From contig CAIJZY010000014.1 in the NCBI GenBank assembly GCA_903825285.1, positions 1 through 64,000 of the forward strand: DNA of 64,000 nt, given 5' to 3'. This DNA is from an uncultured Opitutia bacterium. GTDB taxonomy: Bacteria; Verrucomicrobiota; Verrucomicrobiia; Opitutales; Opitutaceae. The notes beneath the pieces were generated by a model, which worked only from the letters and a program-made list of their open reading frames with translations, was not told the DNA's origin and searched no databases. This document shows, in pieces, positions 49,708 through 61,102 of this stretch. Positions within the stretch are counted from its first letter, which is position 1. The number at the start of each line of letters is the position of its first letter. The translations under genes and the position numbers were made by a program.

Positions 49708-50880
49708 ATGCTCGACCTCTGGAACAACCTTCACCCGCTCGTACAGGGACTCATCAAGGGCCTCGCGGTGATCCTCGTGATCTTCCCGCTGGCCGGCGCG
49801 TCCTCGCTGGCCGAGCGCAAGGTCTCCGCCTGGATGCAGGGCCGCCCCGGCCCGAACCGCGCGATGGTCCCGTGGATCGCGTGGATCCCCTTCCTCAGCA
49901 CGTTCCTCCGCCGGCTCGGCCTGTTCCACCTCCTCGCGGACGGCGGCAAGCTCCTCTTCAAGGAGGAGCCGCTCCCGGGCCACGTGAACAAGCTCTACTT
50001 CATCCTCGCGCCGGTGATCGCGATGATGCCGGCGTTCACGACCGTGACGGTGGTCCCCTTCGGCGCGTACCTCACCGGCTCGGGCGAGATGGTGCCGCTG
50101 ATGCTGGCGAACGTGGATGTCGGCCTGCTCGCGGTCTTCGCGGTCTCCTCGCTCGGCGTCTACTCGCTGATCCTCGCGGGCTGGGCCTCCAACTCGAAGT
50201 ATCCCTTCCTCGGCGGCGTGCGCGCCTCCGCGCAGCTGATCTCGTACGAGCTGTCCATGACGCTGTCGGTCGTGCCGGTGTTCCTCTGGATCAACGCCCC
50301 CGGCACGGCGGGCACCATGAGCCTCGCGCGCGTGGTCGAGTTCCAGAGCCAGCCGGGCTTCTGGGGCGGCACCTGGTTCGTGTTCCTCATGCCGGTGTCG
50401 GCGTTCATCTTCCTCGTCTCGCTCTTCGCCGAGACAAACCGCCAGCCGTTCGACATGGCGGAGTCCGAGGCGGACCTCGTGGGCGGTTTCCACACCGAGT
50501 TCGGCGCGTTCAAGTGGTCGCTCTTCTTCGTGGCCGAGTACTCGCACATGCTGGTCGGCTCCGGCGTCTTCATCCTGCTCTTCCTCGGCGGCTGGAACCC
50601 GCTGCCGTGGGTCTCGCTGGCCGACCTGATCGGCGGGCTGCACCGGCTGACACATGCCGCCGCCGTGGTGCACCCGCTCTTCGTCGGCGTGCTCTCCATC
50701 GTCATCTTCCTCGTGAAGGTGCTGGCGATGATCTTCTTCTTCATGTGGATCCGCTGGACGATCCCGCGGTTCCGCTACGACCAGGTCATGAAGCTCGGCT
50801 GGCAGCGGCTCCTGCCGCTCGCCATCGGCAACCTGGTCTTCTACGCGCTCGCCATCGCGTTCCTCCAGAAACCCGTCTAG
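49708..50880 (+). CDS. nuoH: NADH-quinone oxidoreductase subunit H
   Basis: 390 aa, about eight membrane spans. Forms the quinone chamber entrance and the junction of membrane and peripheral arms. Signatures: AERKVSAWMQGRPGPNRA (about residues 34-51) and FAETNRQPFDMAESEADLVGGFHTEF (about 240-265). Start ATG at 49708 (MLDLWNNLHPLVQG). Slightly longer than usual (about 325-350) because of an extended loop near residues 300-330. Confidence 0.95.
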   Translation: MLDLWNNLHPLVQGLIKGLAVILVIFPLAGASSLAERKVSAWMQGRPGPNRAMVPWIAWIPFLSTFLRRLGLFHLLADGGKLLFKEEPLPGHVNKLYFILAPVIAMMPAFTTVTVVPFGAYLTGSGEMVPLMLANVDVGLLAVFAVSSLGVYSLILAGWASNSKYPFLGGVRASAQLISYELSMTLSVVPVFLWINAPGTAGTMSLARVVEFQSQPGFWGGTWFVFLMPVSAFIFLVSLFAETNRQPFDMAESEADLVGGFHTEFGAFKWSLFFVAEYSHMLVGSGVFILLFLGGWNPLPWVSLADLIGGLHRLTHAAAVVHPLFVGVLSIVIFLVKVLAMIFFFMWIRWTIPRFRYDQVMKLGWQRLLPLAIGNLVFYALAIAFLQKPV

Positions 50881-50893
50881 CCCTTCCCGCGCC

Positions 50894-51433
<540 letters not shown>

Positions 51434-51445
51434 TGAACCTCACAC

Positions 51446-51540
51446 GTAGCGAGCATCGCGTAGCGAGTAGCGAGCATCACGCCCGCCGGGCGTGGCGTCG
51501 GCTCGGCCTACCCGCTACTCGCTACCCGCTACCCGCTACT
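51446..51540. repeat. Word inverted repeat, GTAGCGA type, between nuoI and nuoJ
   Basis: Arms 51446-51477 and 51508-51540, 30-base loop. Words GTAGCGA with CATC insertions on the left; CTACCCG/CTACTCG on the right. Ends 9 bp before the nuoJ ATG, the same distance as at nuoE. Confidence 0.9.
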
Positions 51541-51549
51541 CCCTGACCC

Positions 51550-52065
51550 ATGGCCCACGTCCTGTTCAACTGCTTTGCCCTCCTCACGATCGCCGGTGCG
51601 GTCGGCGTCGTCGCGAACAAGAACACCGTCAACGCCGCGATGTGCTTCCTGCTCTCGCTCGTGGGCCTGGCGGGGCTGTTCGTGCAGCTCGACGCCTACC
51701 TCCTGGCCTTCGTGCTGCTGCTGGTCTATGCCGGCGCGGTCGTCGCCCTGTTCCTCTTCATCATCATGCTGCTCGACACGCAGGGCCGGCAGAAGTGGGA
51801 CTTCAGCAAGCTGGCGGTGTTCACGAGCCTCGTGGCGTTCGGCCTGCTGCTGGCCGGGCTCGGCACCTTCGTGAAGCGCGGGCAGCTCGAGGCGCCGAAC
51901 CCCAACGCCGCCGGCGGCGTCGGCGCGGCGCTCAAGCCCTACGCCTACCAGCTGTTCACCACCTACCTGCTGCCCGTCGAGGTGATGGGCTTCCTGCTCC
52001 TCGTCGCCATGCTCGGCGTGATCGTCCTGAGCCGGAAGGCCGGGGCGGGGGAGGACGCGCCATGA
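51550..52065 (+). CDS. nuoJ: NADH-quinone oxidoreductase subunit J
   Basis: 171 aa, five membrane spans. The span near residues 55-75 ([24 protein letters not shown]) is the pi-bulge helix characteristic of NuoJ. ATGA overlap with nuoK. Confidence 0.93.
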   Translation: MAHVLFNCFALLTIAGAVGVVANKNTVNAAMCFLLSLVGLAGLFVQLDAYLLAFVLLLVYAGAVVALFLFIIMLLDTQGRQKWDFSKLAVFTSLVAFGLLLAGLGTFVKRGQLEAPNPNAAGGVGAALKPYAYQLFTTYLLPVEVMGFLLLVAMLGVIVLSRKAGAGEDAP

Positions 52066-52370
52066 TCACCGCCACCCTCAACGAATACCTCATCCTCAGC
52101 GGCGTGCTCTTCGCGCTCGGGTTCCTTGGCGTGCTGCTGCGGCGGAACACCCTCGTGATCTTCATGAGCCTCGAGCTCATGCTCGTGGCCTCGGCCCTCG
52201 CCCTGGTCGCGTTCTCGCGCTACAACCACACCCTCGACGGCAACGTCTTCGTGTTCTTCATCCTCACCGTCGCCGCCGCCGAGGTCGCGGTCGGCCTGGC
52301 CATCATCGTCGCGCTCTTCCGCCAGCGCCGGACCATCCAGGTGAACGAGCTCGACTCCCTGAAGAACTGA
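52062..52370 (+). CDS. nuoK: NADH-quinone oxidoreductase subunit K
   Basis: 102 aa, three membrane spans, the standard NuoK size. Conserved membrane glutamates lie in [10 protein letters not shown] (about residues 34-43) and in [13 protein letters not shown] (about 69-81), both needed for proton translocation in characterised homologues. The start overlaps the nuoJ stop by ATGA; 5 bp to nuoL. Confidence 0.95.
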   Translation: MITATLNEYLILSGVLFALGFLGVLLRRNTLVIFMSLELMLVASALALVAFSRYNHTLDGNVFVFFILTVAAAEVAVGLAIIVALFRQRRTIQVNELDSLKN

Positions 52371-52375
52371 CGCCG

Positions 52376-54229
<1,854 letters not shown>

Positions 54230-54236
54230 TCTGGCG

Positions 54237-55781
54237 ATGACCTCCCTCACTTTCGATCCCCTGCTCCTCGCCATCATGGCGCCACTCGCGGTGGCGCTGG
54301 CCATCGCGCTCGGCCTGCCCAAGCGCTGGTCCGTGCGGCTCGCGTACGCCGGCTTCGGCGTCCCGGCCCTGGTGGCGCTCTGGGCCTGGTGGCAGTATGG
54401 CGCGGCGCCGTCCGACCACGGCTACGCGTTCCTGCGGACCTACTCGACCGGCCTCGACGGGCTCGGCATCCGGCTCACGCTCGGCCTCAACGGCATCGCC
54501 CTCCCGCTCTTCGTGCTGGCCGGCCTCGTCGGCCTGGCCGCCGGCCTCTACGCGCTCCAGTCCGCGGCGGAGAAGCTGAAGATCTACCTCATGCTCCTGC
54601 TCGTCATGGTCGGCGGGCTGATGGGCGTGTTCGCGAGCGTGGACGTGTTCTTCTTCTATTTCTTCCACGAGCTCGCGCTGATCCCGTCCTTCCTGATGGT
54701 CGGACTCTGGGGCACGCGCGGCGCGACGGAGAACAGCTACGCGGCGATGAAGATGACGATCTACCTGACGCTCGGCGCGATGCTGTCGCTGGTCGGCCTG
54801 ATCGCGCTCTACGTGCAGAGCGGCGCCGCCGGCGCGCACAGCTTCAACCTGATCACGCTGCGCGAGATCATCGCCGCCCGGCCGCTGGCCGAGACGGTGC
54901 AGCACCACCTCTTCGCGCTGCTGCTCTTCGGCTTCGGCATCCTGGTCTCGCTCTGGCCGCTGCACACCTGGGCGCCGCTCGGCTACGGCGCCGCCCCGAG
55001 CTCCGCCGCGATGCTGCACGCGGGCGTGCTCAAGAAGTTCGGCCTCTACGGCCTGGTCCAGATCGCCCTCCCGCTGCTGCCCGCGGGCATCGCCCACTGG
55101 GGCAGCCTCCTCGGCGCGCTGGCGGTGTTCGGCAACGTCCTCGTCGTCGGCTTCATCACCATGGCCCAGCGCGACCTCAAGCAGGTCGTCGGCTACAGCT
55201 CGGTCATGCACATGGGCTATGCCTTCCTCGGCGTCGCCACGGCCTCGGTGCTGGGCCTGGGCGGCGTGGTGCTGCTGATGGTCGCGCACGGGTTGTCCGT
55301 CGCGCTGCTGTTCCTGCTGACCACGAGCATCCACCACCGCACGCACACCTTTGACCTGACGGCGATGGGCGGCCTGGCCCGCACGGCGCCGGTCCTCGCG
55401 GCCTTCTTCGTCGCGGGCACGTTCGCCAGCATCGGCCTGCCGGGCTTCGCCAACTTCTGGGGCGAGCTCACGATCTTCGTCGCGCTGTGGAAGTTCTCGC
55501 ACCTGTTCACGGTCCTCGCCGTCGCCGGCGTGGTCATCTCCGCCGTCTACGGCCTGCGCGCCGCGGCCCGCGTGTTCTTCGGGCCGCCGACCGAGGCCTT
55601 CGCCATCGTCGCCGCCGAGCATCCGCCGACCGACCTGCGCTGGAACGAGCGCGTCCCGGCGCTGATCCTTCTCGCCGCGCTGCTCTTCATCGGCTTCTGG
55701 CCCCGCTCCCTCTCCGCGCCGCTCAACGCCACGCTCGTCCAGCTGTCGGCCCCGGCCGCCGTCGCCCCCGCCGCGAAATAA
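54237..55781 (+). CDS. nuoM: NADH-quinone oxidoreductase subunit M
   Basis: 514 aa, about 14 spans, antiporter-like proton-pumping subunit. VFFFYFFHELALIPSFLMVGLWG (about residues 137-159, conserved Glu), LHTWAPLGYGAAPSSAAMLHAGVLKKFGLYG (about 242-272) and QRDLKQVVGYSSVMHMGY (about 311-328). Seven bp after nuoL. Confidence 0.96.
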   Translation: MTSLTFDPLLLAIMAPLAVALAIALGLPKRWSVRLAYAGFGVPALVALWAWWQYGAAPSDHGYAFLRTYSTGLDGLGIRLTLGLNGIALPLFVLAGLVGLAAGLYALQSAAEKLKIYLMLLLVMVGGLMGVFASVDVFFFYFFHELALIPSFLMVGLWGTRGATENSYAAMKMTIYLTLGAMLSLVGLIALYVQSGAAGAHSFNLITLREIIAARPLAETVQHHLFALLLFGFGILVSLWPLHTWAPLGYGAAPSSAAMLHAGVLKKFGLYGLVQIALPLLPAGIAHWGSLLGALAVFGNVLVVGFITMAQRDLKQVVGYSSVMHMGYAFLGVATASVLGLGGVVLLMVAHGLSVALLFLLTTSIHHRTHTFDLTAMGGLARTAPVLAAFFVAGTFASIGLPGFANFWGELTIFVALWKFSHLFTVLAVAGVVISAVYGLRAAARVFFGPPTEAFAIVAAEHPPTDLRWNERVPALILLAALLFIGFWPRSLSAPLNATLVQLSAPAAVAPAAK

Positions 55782-55794
55782 CGCCTCCCGCGCC

Positions 55795-57306
55795 ATGGAT
55801 TTCTCCGCCCTCCAAGCCCTCGCCGCCAGCAACGACTGGATGGCCATCTTCCCCGAGGTGCTGCTCGGCTGCCTGGCCCTGGCGCTGCTCGTCCTCGAGA
55901 TCGTGCTGCCCAAGTCGCTCCACTCCTCGCTGCCGGGCGTCGCGCTCTTCGGCGTGCTGGCCATCCTGCCCAGCCAATTGCTGAGCTTCAGCGTCGGCTT
56001 CATCGAGGGCGACTCCTTCAACGGCCTGCTGCACCACTCGTACGAGGGCCAGGTCATGCGGGTGTTCTTCCTGCTCGCCGCCGTGCTGACCTGCCTGCTG
56101 GGGACCGTCAGCCTGCCGCGGCAGCGCGTGCCCCGGACCGAGTTCTACCACATCGTCCTGGTGGTCACCGCCGCGATGATGCTCCTGGCGCAGAGCAACC
56201 ACTTCGTGATGCTGTTCGTGGCGCTCGAGACGGTGACGATCGGATTCTACATCCTCGTGAGCTACTTCCGCGGCAGCCCGGCGTCGCTCGAGGCCGGCCT
56301 GAAGTACCTGGTCATGGGCGCGCTGAGCTCCGCCGTCCTGCTTTTCGGCATTGTCCTGCTCTACGGCGTCTCCGGCAATCCCATGCTGGCCGAGCACACG
56401 GCGACGGGGATGAACTTCGACTCGCTCAGCGGCTTCCTCGCCGCGCACCCGCATGACTTCCTCGCCAGCGTCGGCATCGTGCTGGTGCTGTCCGGCGTCG
56501 CCTTCAAGATCGGCGCGTTTCCCTTCCAGATCTGGGTGCCCGACGTCTACCAGGGGGCGCCCACGCCGGTCACGGCCTTCCTCGCGGTCGGCTCGAAGGC
56601 CGCCGGGTTCATCGTGCTGCTGGTGCTGGCCCGCACGTTCTCGGCCTACGCCTGGCTCACGGTGCCGGTCCTGACGCTCATGGCGGGGGCGACCCTGCTG
56701 TTCGGCAACCTGGCCGCGCTCACCCAGCACAACGTCAAGCGCCTCATCGGCCTCTCCGGCGTCTCGCACGCGGGCTTCCTGCTGCTGGGCGTCGTGGCCG
56801 CCGCCACCGTCCCGCTCGGCTACGGCGCGGTCTACTTCTACCTCTTCGCCTACCTGCTCGCCTCCTACGCGGTGTTCGGCGTCATGGCGCACGTGGCCGG
56901 ACCCGACGACGCCGACCAGGAGCTGGCGCACTACGCCGGCCTCTACAAGGAGCGGCCCTTCCTCGCCCTCGTGCTCGCGATCGGCCTGGGCTCGCTCGCC
57001 GGCATCCCGCCGCTGGCCGGCTTCATGGGCAAGCTCTTCATCTTCATCGCGACCTTCCGCGCCGGCCATTATGGACTGCTCGGCATCGCCGTGGTCAGCG
57101 TGGTCATCTCGATCTACTATTACTTCAGCTGGATCCGCGCGGCGTTCTTCGAGTCCTGGACCCCGCCGGCCGACGAGGCCTCCGCCCGCCCGGCCCCCAC
57201 GCCCGTCGGACTCACCGCCGGGGTCATCCTCGGCGTGCTGGCCGCCTGCACCGTCATCCTCGGCTGCTACCAAGGACCGCTCGGGATGTGGTTGTCGGGA
57301 CGCTGA
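55795..57306 (+). CDS. nuoN: NADH-quinone oxidoreductase subunit N
   Basis: 503 aa, about 14 spans, third antiporter-like subunit, next to NuoK. FVALETVTIGFYILVSYFRG (about residues 140-159), AFPFQIWVPDVYQGAPTPVTAFLAVGSKAAGF (about 241-272) and TQHNVKRLIGLSGVSHAGF (about 311-329). Ends the nuo cluster; a word inverted repeat follows 18 bp later. Confidence 0.96.
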   Translation: MDFSALQALAASNDWMAIFPEVLLGCLALALLVLEIVLPKSLHSSLPGVALFGVLAILPSQLLSFSVGFIEGDSFNGLLHHSYEGQVMRVFFLLAAVLTCLLGTVSLPRQRVPRTEFYHIVLVVTAAMMLLAQSNHFVMLFVALETVTIGFYILVSYFRGSPASLEAGLKYLVMGALSSAVLLFGIVLLYGVSGNPMLAEHTATGMNFDSLSGFLAAHPHDFLASVGIVLVLSGVAFKIGAFPFQIWVPDVYQGAPTPVTAFLAVGSKAAGFIVLLVLARTFSAYAWLTVPVLTLMAGATLLFGNLAALTQHNVKRLIGLSGVSHAGFLLLGVVAAATVPLGYGAVYFYLFAYLLASYAVFGVMAHVAGPDDADQELAHYAGLYKERPFLALVLAIGLGSLAGIPPLAGFMGKLFIFIATFRAGHYGLLGIAVVSVVISIYYYFSWIRAAFFESWTPPADEASARPAPTPVGLTAGVILGVLAACTVILGCYQGPLGMWLSGR

Positions 57307-57324
57307 TTCGGCGGGGGTTCAGGC

Positions 57325-57432
57325 GAACGCCGAACATCGGACGCCCAACGCCGAAGGATCGTCCCGCGGCTGCGCCGCGCACTGGATTTCCACTTCGGCG
57401 TTGGACGTTGGGCGTCCGGCGTCGGGCGTTCC
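57325..57432. repeat. Word inverted repeat, CGCCGAAC/CGCCCAAC type
   Basis: Arms 57325-57356 and 57393-57432, with words of about 8-10 bp (AACGCCGAAC, GGACGCCC, AACGCCGAAG). The loop contains its own GC hairpin near 57364-57380. It fills the gap between the convergent nuoN and WxxGxW-repeat genes. Confidence 0.85.
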
Positions 57433-57479
57433 ACGAGCGCCGCCCGCCGAACTACGATCTCCGCCCGCCGAACGGCGGA

Positions 57480-58052
57480 TTAATTCCACCTGCCGTCAAC
57501 GAACACATACGATCCGCCGTGGTGCTCCCACCGCGGCGCGACCCAGGTCCGGTGACCCTGCGGGGGCAGTTCCCAGTGGCCGGAGACCCATTCATGACGA
57601 TGGCCGCGCCACACCCAGTAGCCGGCGATCCAGACGTGGTTGAGCGACGGACGCACCAGGATCACCTCGGACCGGGGCGCCGGCGGCGCCTCCACGACGA
57701 CGACCTGCGGCGCCGGCGGGACGCTCCAGTAGCCCTCGATCCAGTTGTGCGTGCGATGGTCCCAGCGGGCCTCCACCCAGACGGCACCAGGCTGCGGCGG
57801 CATGTACCAGGCGCCGGGAATCCAGACCCATTGGCGACCGTTCCAGGAATAATGGCCGGCCACCCAGAGATAGCCGGGCCCGGGCGAGACGACCATCCGC
57901 TCGACGACCGGGCGGGGCGGGGCGGACTCGACGACGAGCGGCGTCGGCGGACCAATGTGCAGGTCGAGGGAGATCCGGGTGCCCGCGCGGGCCGGGAGGG
58001 CGAGGGCTGCGGCCAGGGCGAGGGTTGAGGCGGAAAACAGGTAGGATTTCAT
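57480..58052 (-). CDS. WxxGxW/YxWGxW-repeat exported protein
   Basis: 190 aa. Signal peptide (about residues 1-23, ...LALAAALALPARA). The mature part is made of repeats with the pattern W-x-x-G-x-W/H: GYLWVAGHYSWNGRQWVWIPGAW, HNWIEGYW, HVWIAGYWVWRGHRHEWVSGHW and the end SYVFVDGRWN. This matches the YXWGXW/BcpO-type repeat family found in envelope proteins of many Gram-negative bacteria. Function is unknown; probably a periplasmic or outer-membrane-associated protein. ATG at 58052. Confidence 0.8.
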   Translation of the reverse strand: MKSYLFSASTLALAAALALPARAGTRISLDLHIGPPTPLVVESAPPRPVVERMVVSPGPGYLWVAGHYSWNGRQWVWIPGAWYMPPQPGAVWVEARWDHRTHNWIEGYWSVPPAPQVVVVEAPPAPRSEVILVRPSLNHVWIAGYWVWRGHRHEWVSGHWELPPQGHRTWVAPRWEHHGGSYVFVDGRWN

Positions 58053-58199
58053 GGGAGGGAAGGGGAGTGGAGTTGAAGGCTGTTGGAAGACTGACGCCCG
58101 TGCGTGGTCCGGGTTACTGCCCGGTGCGGGCCTACCCCTACAGACTCATATAAAAGACGTTTGTTTCCGTCCGCGAATAGTGCCTCAGTGAACCGCCGC

Positions 58200-59546
58200 A
58201 TGAAAGTAACCGGACTTGCCATCGTCCCGCCACCGTCGGCCGCCGACCTCCCCAAGGTCACGCCCGAGCTGCTCGCCTCCGTCCTGGCGCGCTACTCCCG
58301 CAGCAACGAGGGGCTCGCCTCCATCCTCGGCAAGGTCGACGTGGCCAACCCCGACGCGTCCATCGACCGCATCCTGAAGTTCGTGGACTACGGCCACGCC
58401 TCCATCGGCGGGCTCACCGGCGGGCTCGCGATCGCGCTCGACGGCGTCTCGATGTGGCTGGCCTGGAAAATTTTTGAGATCGCCACGATGGCCGACGGCC
58501 AGGAGTCGAGCACGCGCTACATCACGATGGACGCGGCCAACCTGCCCACGCCGGCGGACATCGGCATCCCTGACGACCTGGCTAGCCGGTGGCTCGACGT
58601 GATGGCCGCCGCCTTCGCCGCGTACCACGCCGAGTACCTGCGGCTCGACCTGCTCGCCACGGCGAAGCCCGAGCTGGTCCGCGTGCCCGCCGGCGCCAAG
58701 CCCCCGGTCGTCGCCCGTCTCCGGAAAAACTACGCGCTCGACCGCGCCCGCTACTTCATCCCCTTCGCCACGCGCACCAACCTCGGCCTGGTCCAATCCT
58801 CGCGCATGTGGTCCATGACCGTGAAGCACCTCGACTCGCTGCCGAATCCCGAGGCCAAGATGGCGGCCGGACTGATCCGCGAGGAGCTGCTCAAGCAGTC
58901 GCCGCGGCTCATGCGGCACAGCTCCGCCGAGAAATCCTACGAGGAACAGGCCCGCCAGGAGCTCGCCGCCAGCATCAAGCTCGGCCTCGAGCGCCTCTCG
59001 TGTCAGCCGCTCGACGACGAGGTGTGGGTGAAGGTGGACCGCGACACGCCGCCGTGGCTGCCCGAGACGCAGCCGGTCTCCGAGGCGCTCCGGCACCGCG
59101 CCAACCGCTACGGCCACCAGGGCCTGGCCACGCGCCGCGCGCGGGTGACCTTTGCGTGGAACAACATGGCCCTCGCCGAGCTCCGCGACCTCAACCGCCA
59201 CCGCACCGGCCACCGCTTCACGCCGCTCGTCCAGGGCGGGTTCTACCTGCCCCCCGAGATCGCCCACGCCGGCCATGCCGTGCTGCTCAAGGAACAGATG
59301 GAGCTGACCCGCGAGCTGCTCCGCCGCGGCTCGCCGGCGTATGTCTATTCGCTGCTGCTGGGCGCTCAGACGCCCTTCGAGCATTCCACGCAGGCGGACA
59401 AGTTCATCTACGAGGCCGAGCTGCGCACCGGCATGGGCGCCCACTTCCGCTACGCCGAGCACCTGAGTGCCGCGCTCCGCGAGTTCTTCCACCAGCTCCC
59501 CGCGGCCCGCTCCTGGGTCGTCGAGGGCACCGCCGAGCCGGAATAA
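58200..59546 (+). CDS. Tandem ThyX-like (flavin-dependent thymidylate synthase family) protein
   Basis: 448 aa from the ATG at 58200. Two ThyX-like halves appear to be fused. Half 1 (about residues 25-240) has DYGHASIGGLTGGLAIALDGVSMWLA, then GQESSTRY, and ends ARYFIPFATRTNLG...NPEAKMAAGLIREE, which follows the order of a ThyX chain. Half 2 (about 290-440) has TFAWNNMALAELRDLNRHRTGHRFTP, then YLPPEI. The ThyX signature RHRxxSxNExSxRY is divided: the QESSTRY part is in half 1, where RHR is missing, and the RHR part is in half 2, where SxNExSxRY is missing. Real ThyX is about 220-300 aa. Function as dTMP synthase is possible but unproven. A GTG at 58188 is an alternative start. Confidence 0.65.
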   Translation: MKVTGLAIVPPPSAADLPKVTPELLASVLARYSRSNEGLASILGKVDVANPDASIDRILKFVDYGHASIGGLTGGLAIALDGVSMWLAWKIFEIATMADGQESSTRYITMDAANLPTPADIGIPDDLASRWLDVMAAAFAAYHAEYLRLDLLATAKPELVRVPAGAKPPVVARLRKNYALDRARYFIPFATRTNLGLVQSSRMWSMTVKHLDSLPNPEAKMAAGLIREELLKQSPRLMRHSSAEKSYEEQARQELAASIKLGLERLSCQPLDDEVWVKVDRDTPPWLPETQPVSEALRHRANRYGHQGLATRRARVTFAWNNMALAELRDLNRHRTGHRFTPLVQGGFYLPPEIAHAGHAVLLKEQMELTRELLRRGSPAYVYSLLLGAQTPFEHSTQADKFIYEAELRTGMGAHFRYAEHLSAALREFFHQLPAARSWVVEGTAEPE

Positions 59547-59550
59547 GTAG

Positions 59551-59672
59551 GATTAGTTTTAAGGGGTAAGGTTTAGGGGGTAAGGTTTAAGAAGAATGTG
59601 CCGCTTGAGTTATCACCCAATCCTCCCCAAGCCATAAAGCTTACCCCTTAAACCTGACCCCTTATCACTTAC
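59551..59672. repeat. Word inverted repeat, GGGGTAAGGTTTA type
   Basis: Arms 59551-59591 and 59637-59672, with words AAGGGGTAAGGTTTA repeated twice on the left. It lies in the 222-bp gap between the ThyX-like and EEP genes; the rest of that gap shows no gene. Confidence 0.85.
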
Positions 59673-59768
59673 ATTTAGGTTGCCCACCCCAGTACCCATT
59701 GCGAATTTCCCCCTGTACCTGATGATCTCGCCCGGCCTGTCCTCCCGGACCGAATTCGCGCGCTGCGC

Positions 59769-60542
59769 ATGAGCACCTTCCGCGTCCTCCAGTTTAACAT
59801 GCAGTTCGGGCAGATCTGGGATGACACCTATCCCGATCGGGCGCCGATCCGGCTGGATGCGACCCTCGACGAGATCCGCGCGCACAACGCCGACATCATC
59901 CTGCTGCAGGAGGTCGAGAAGGCCCTCCCGGGCGGCGTCCAGCTGAAGCCGCCCCCGAACTACATGCGGCTCCACGCCGAGCTGCCGGGCTACGACAGCT
60001 GGTTCTCCTATCCGCGGGCCGACCCGCGCGAGCTGCCGTTCGGGCTGGGCCTCGCCATTTTCTCCCGCGGCACGCTCCACGGGCACCTGCGCATGGACCT
60101 GCCGTCGCCGCCGATCGAGTTCGAGTTCTTCGGCAAGAAGACCACCCCGACGGATCGCCTCCTCATCGGTGCCTACACCACCATGCTGGGCCGCGAGGTG
60201 AAGATCCTCAACACCCACCTGCTCGCGTTCTTCATGCTCAACTCGAGCAGCACCGCGAACCCCTTCCAGCGCAACCTCGTCGCCGAGCAGCTGGCCGACT
60301 CGCACGGTCCGACCCTCCTCGCGGGCGACTTCAACGTCAGCAAGCACCAGACCCTCGTCGCCCAGTTCGCCGAGACCGGCTACATGACCGTGCAGCAGAC
60401 GGAGATCACCTGGCGCCGCCGGCCCTTCGTGCTGGACCACATCTTCCACAACTCCCAGCTGCGCTGCGTCCAGCACCGCGTCGTGCCCACGCCCGCCTCC
60501 GACCACCACTGCCTGGTGGCGGACTTCGAGTTTACGAAATAA
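59769..60542 (+). CDS. Endonuclease/exonuclease/phosphatase (EEP) family protein
   Basis: 257 aa, DNase I-like fold. Motifs in order: LQFNMQFG (about residues 7-14, metal-Asn region), ILLQEVEKA (about 42-50, catalytic Glu), ILNTHLLAF (about 146-154), LLAGDFNVS (about 181-189, catalytic Asp/Asn) and SDHHCLVADFEF (about 244-255, catalytic Asp-His). All catalytic positions are present. It could act on DNA, inositol phosphates or sphingomyelin; no signal peptide, so a cytosolic role is likely. Confidence 0.85.
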   Translation: MSTFRVLQFNMQFGQIWDDTYPDRAPIRLDATLDEIRAHNADIILLQEVEKALPGGVQLKPPPNYMRLHAELPGYDSWFSYPRADPRELPFGLGLAIFSRGTLHGHLRMDLPSPPIEFEFFGKKTTPTDRLLIGAYTTMLGREVKILNTHLLAFFMLNSSSTANPFQRNLVAEQLADSHGPTLLAGDFNVSKHQTLVAQFAETGYMTVQQTEITWRRRPFVLDHIFHNSQLRCVQHRVVPTPASDHHCLVADFEFTK

Positions 60543-60548
60543 CGCGAC

Positions 60549-60830
60549 CTACGAGCGCCGCACGCGCTCTTTTTCTTCCTCGCGCTCTTCCTCGAGCCGG
60601 GCGCGTTCGCTGGCCATCTGCTGCTGGATCTTCCCGACCTCCTCGGCCTTCTGGTCCGTCAGGGCCTCGTCGAGGCGTTTCTTCAGGAAGATCTCCCGCT
60701 CCGCGATCTTGCCCTGGTAGACGCGGTCAATCTCCGCCAGCCGGCCTTTCTGCTCCGCGGTGAGCGGGCGGGAGGCATCGGGGTCGGACTTGGCCAGGCG
60801 TTCCATCGCGAGTTCGTAGGCGCTTTTCAT
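60549..60830 (-). CDS. Small charged coiled-coil protein
   Basis: 93 aa from the ATG at 60830 (MKSAYELAMERLAKSD). Almost entirely helical and charged, with the coiled-coil region about residues 30-92 (IAEREIFLKKRLDEALTDQ...ERARLEEEREEEKERVRRS). The opening MKSAYELAMERL recurs in small uncharacterised verrucomicrobial proteins, to my recollection. Function not recognised. It is convergent with the EEP gene, 6 bp apart. Confidence 0.6.
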   Translation of the reverse strand: MKSAYELAMERLAKSDPDASRPLTAEQKGRLAEIDRVYQGKIAEREIFLKKRLDEALTDQKAEEVGKIQQQMASERARLEEEREEEKERVRRS

Positions 60831-60910
60831 GGCCCCCATCCAACCACGCGCACCACCCCCTCCACAAACCAAAACCCCCCGAGGTTCGTGTGACCAGTAG
60901 GGTGAGGGTG

Positions 60911-61088
60911 GGTTGAATCGCAAAGGCGCGAGGATGCAAAGGTCGGGCGCAAGGTCGTTTGGAGGGCAGGGATCAATTCAGGGCATCCGTCGTGTTCGAT
61001 CGCAGACAAAGGTGCAGCGCAGCACGGCTCCGAACCAAAATCAGGTTGCCTGGTCATCTTCGCGCCCTCGCGTCTTTGCGATTCAACC
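60911..61088. repeat. Word inverted repeat, TCGCAAAGGCGCGAGGA type
   Basis: Arms 60911-60942 and 61058-61088 pair over GGTTGAATCGCAAAG and the CGCGAGG word; 115-base loop. It fills the gap between the coiled-coil gene and the 3' end of comEC. Confidence 0.88.
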
Positions 61089-61102
61089 CCACTTCCTTCC
61101 CC

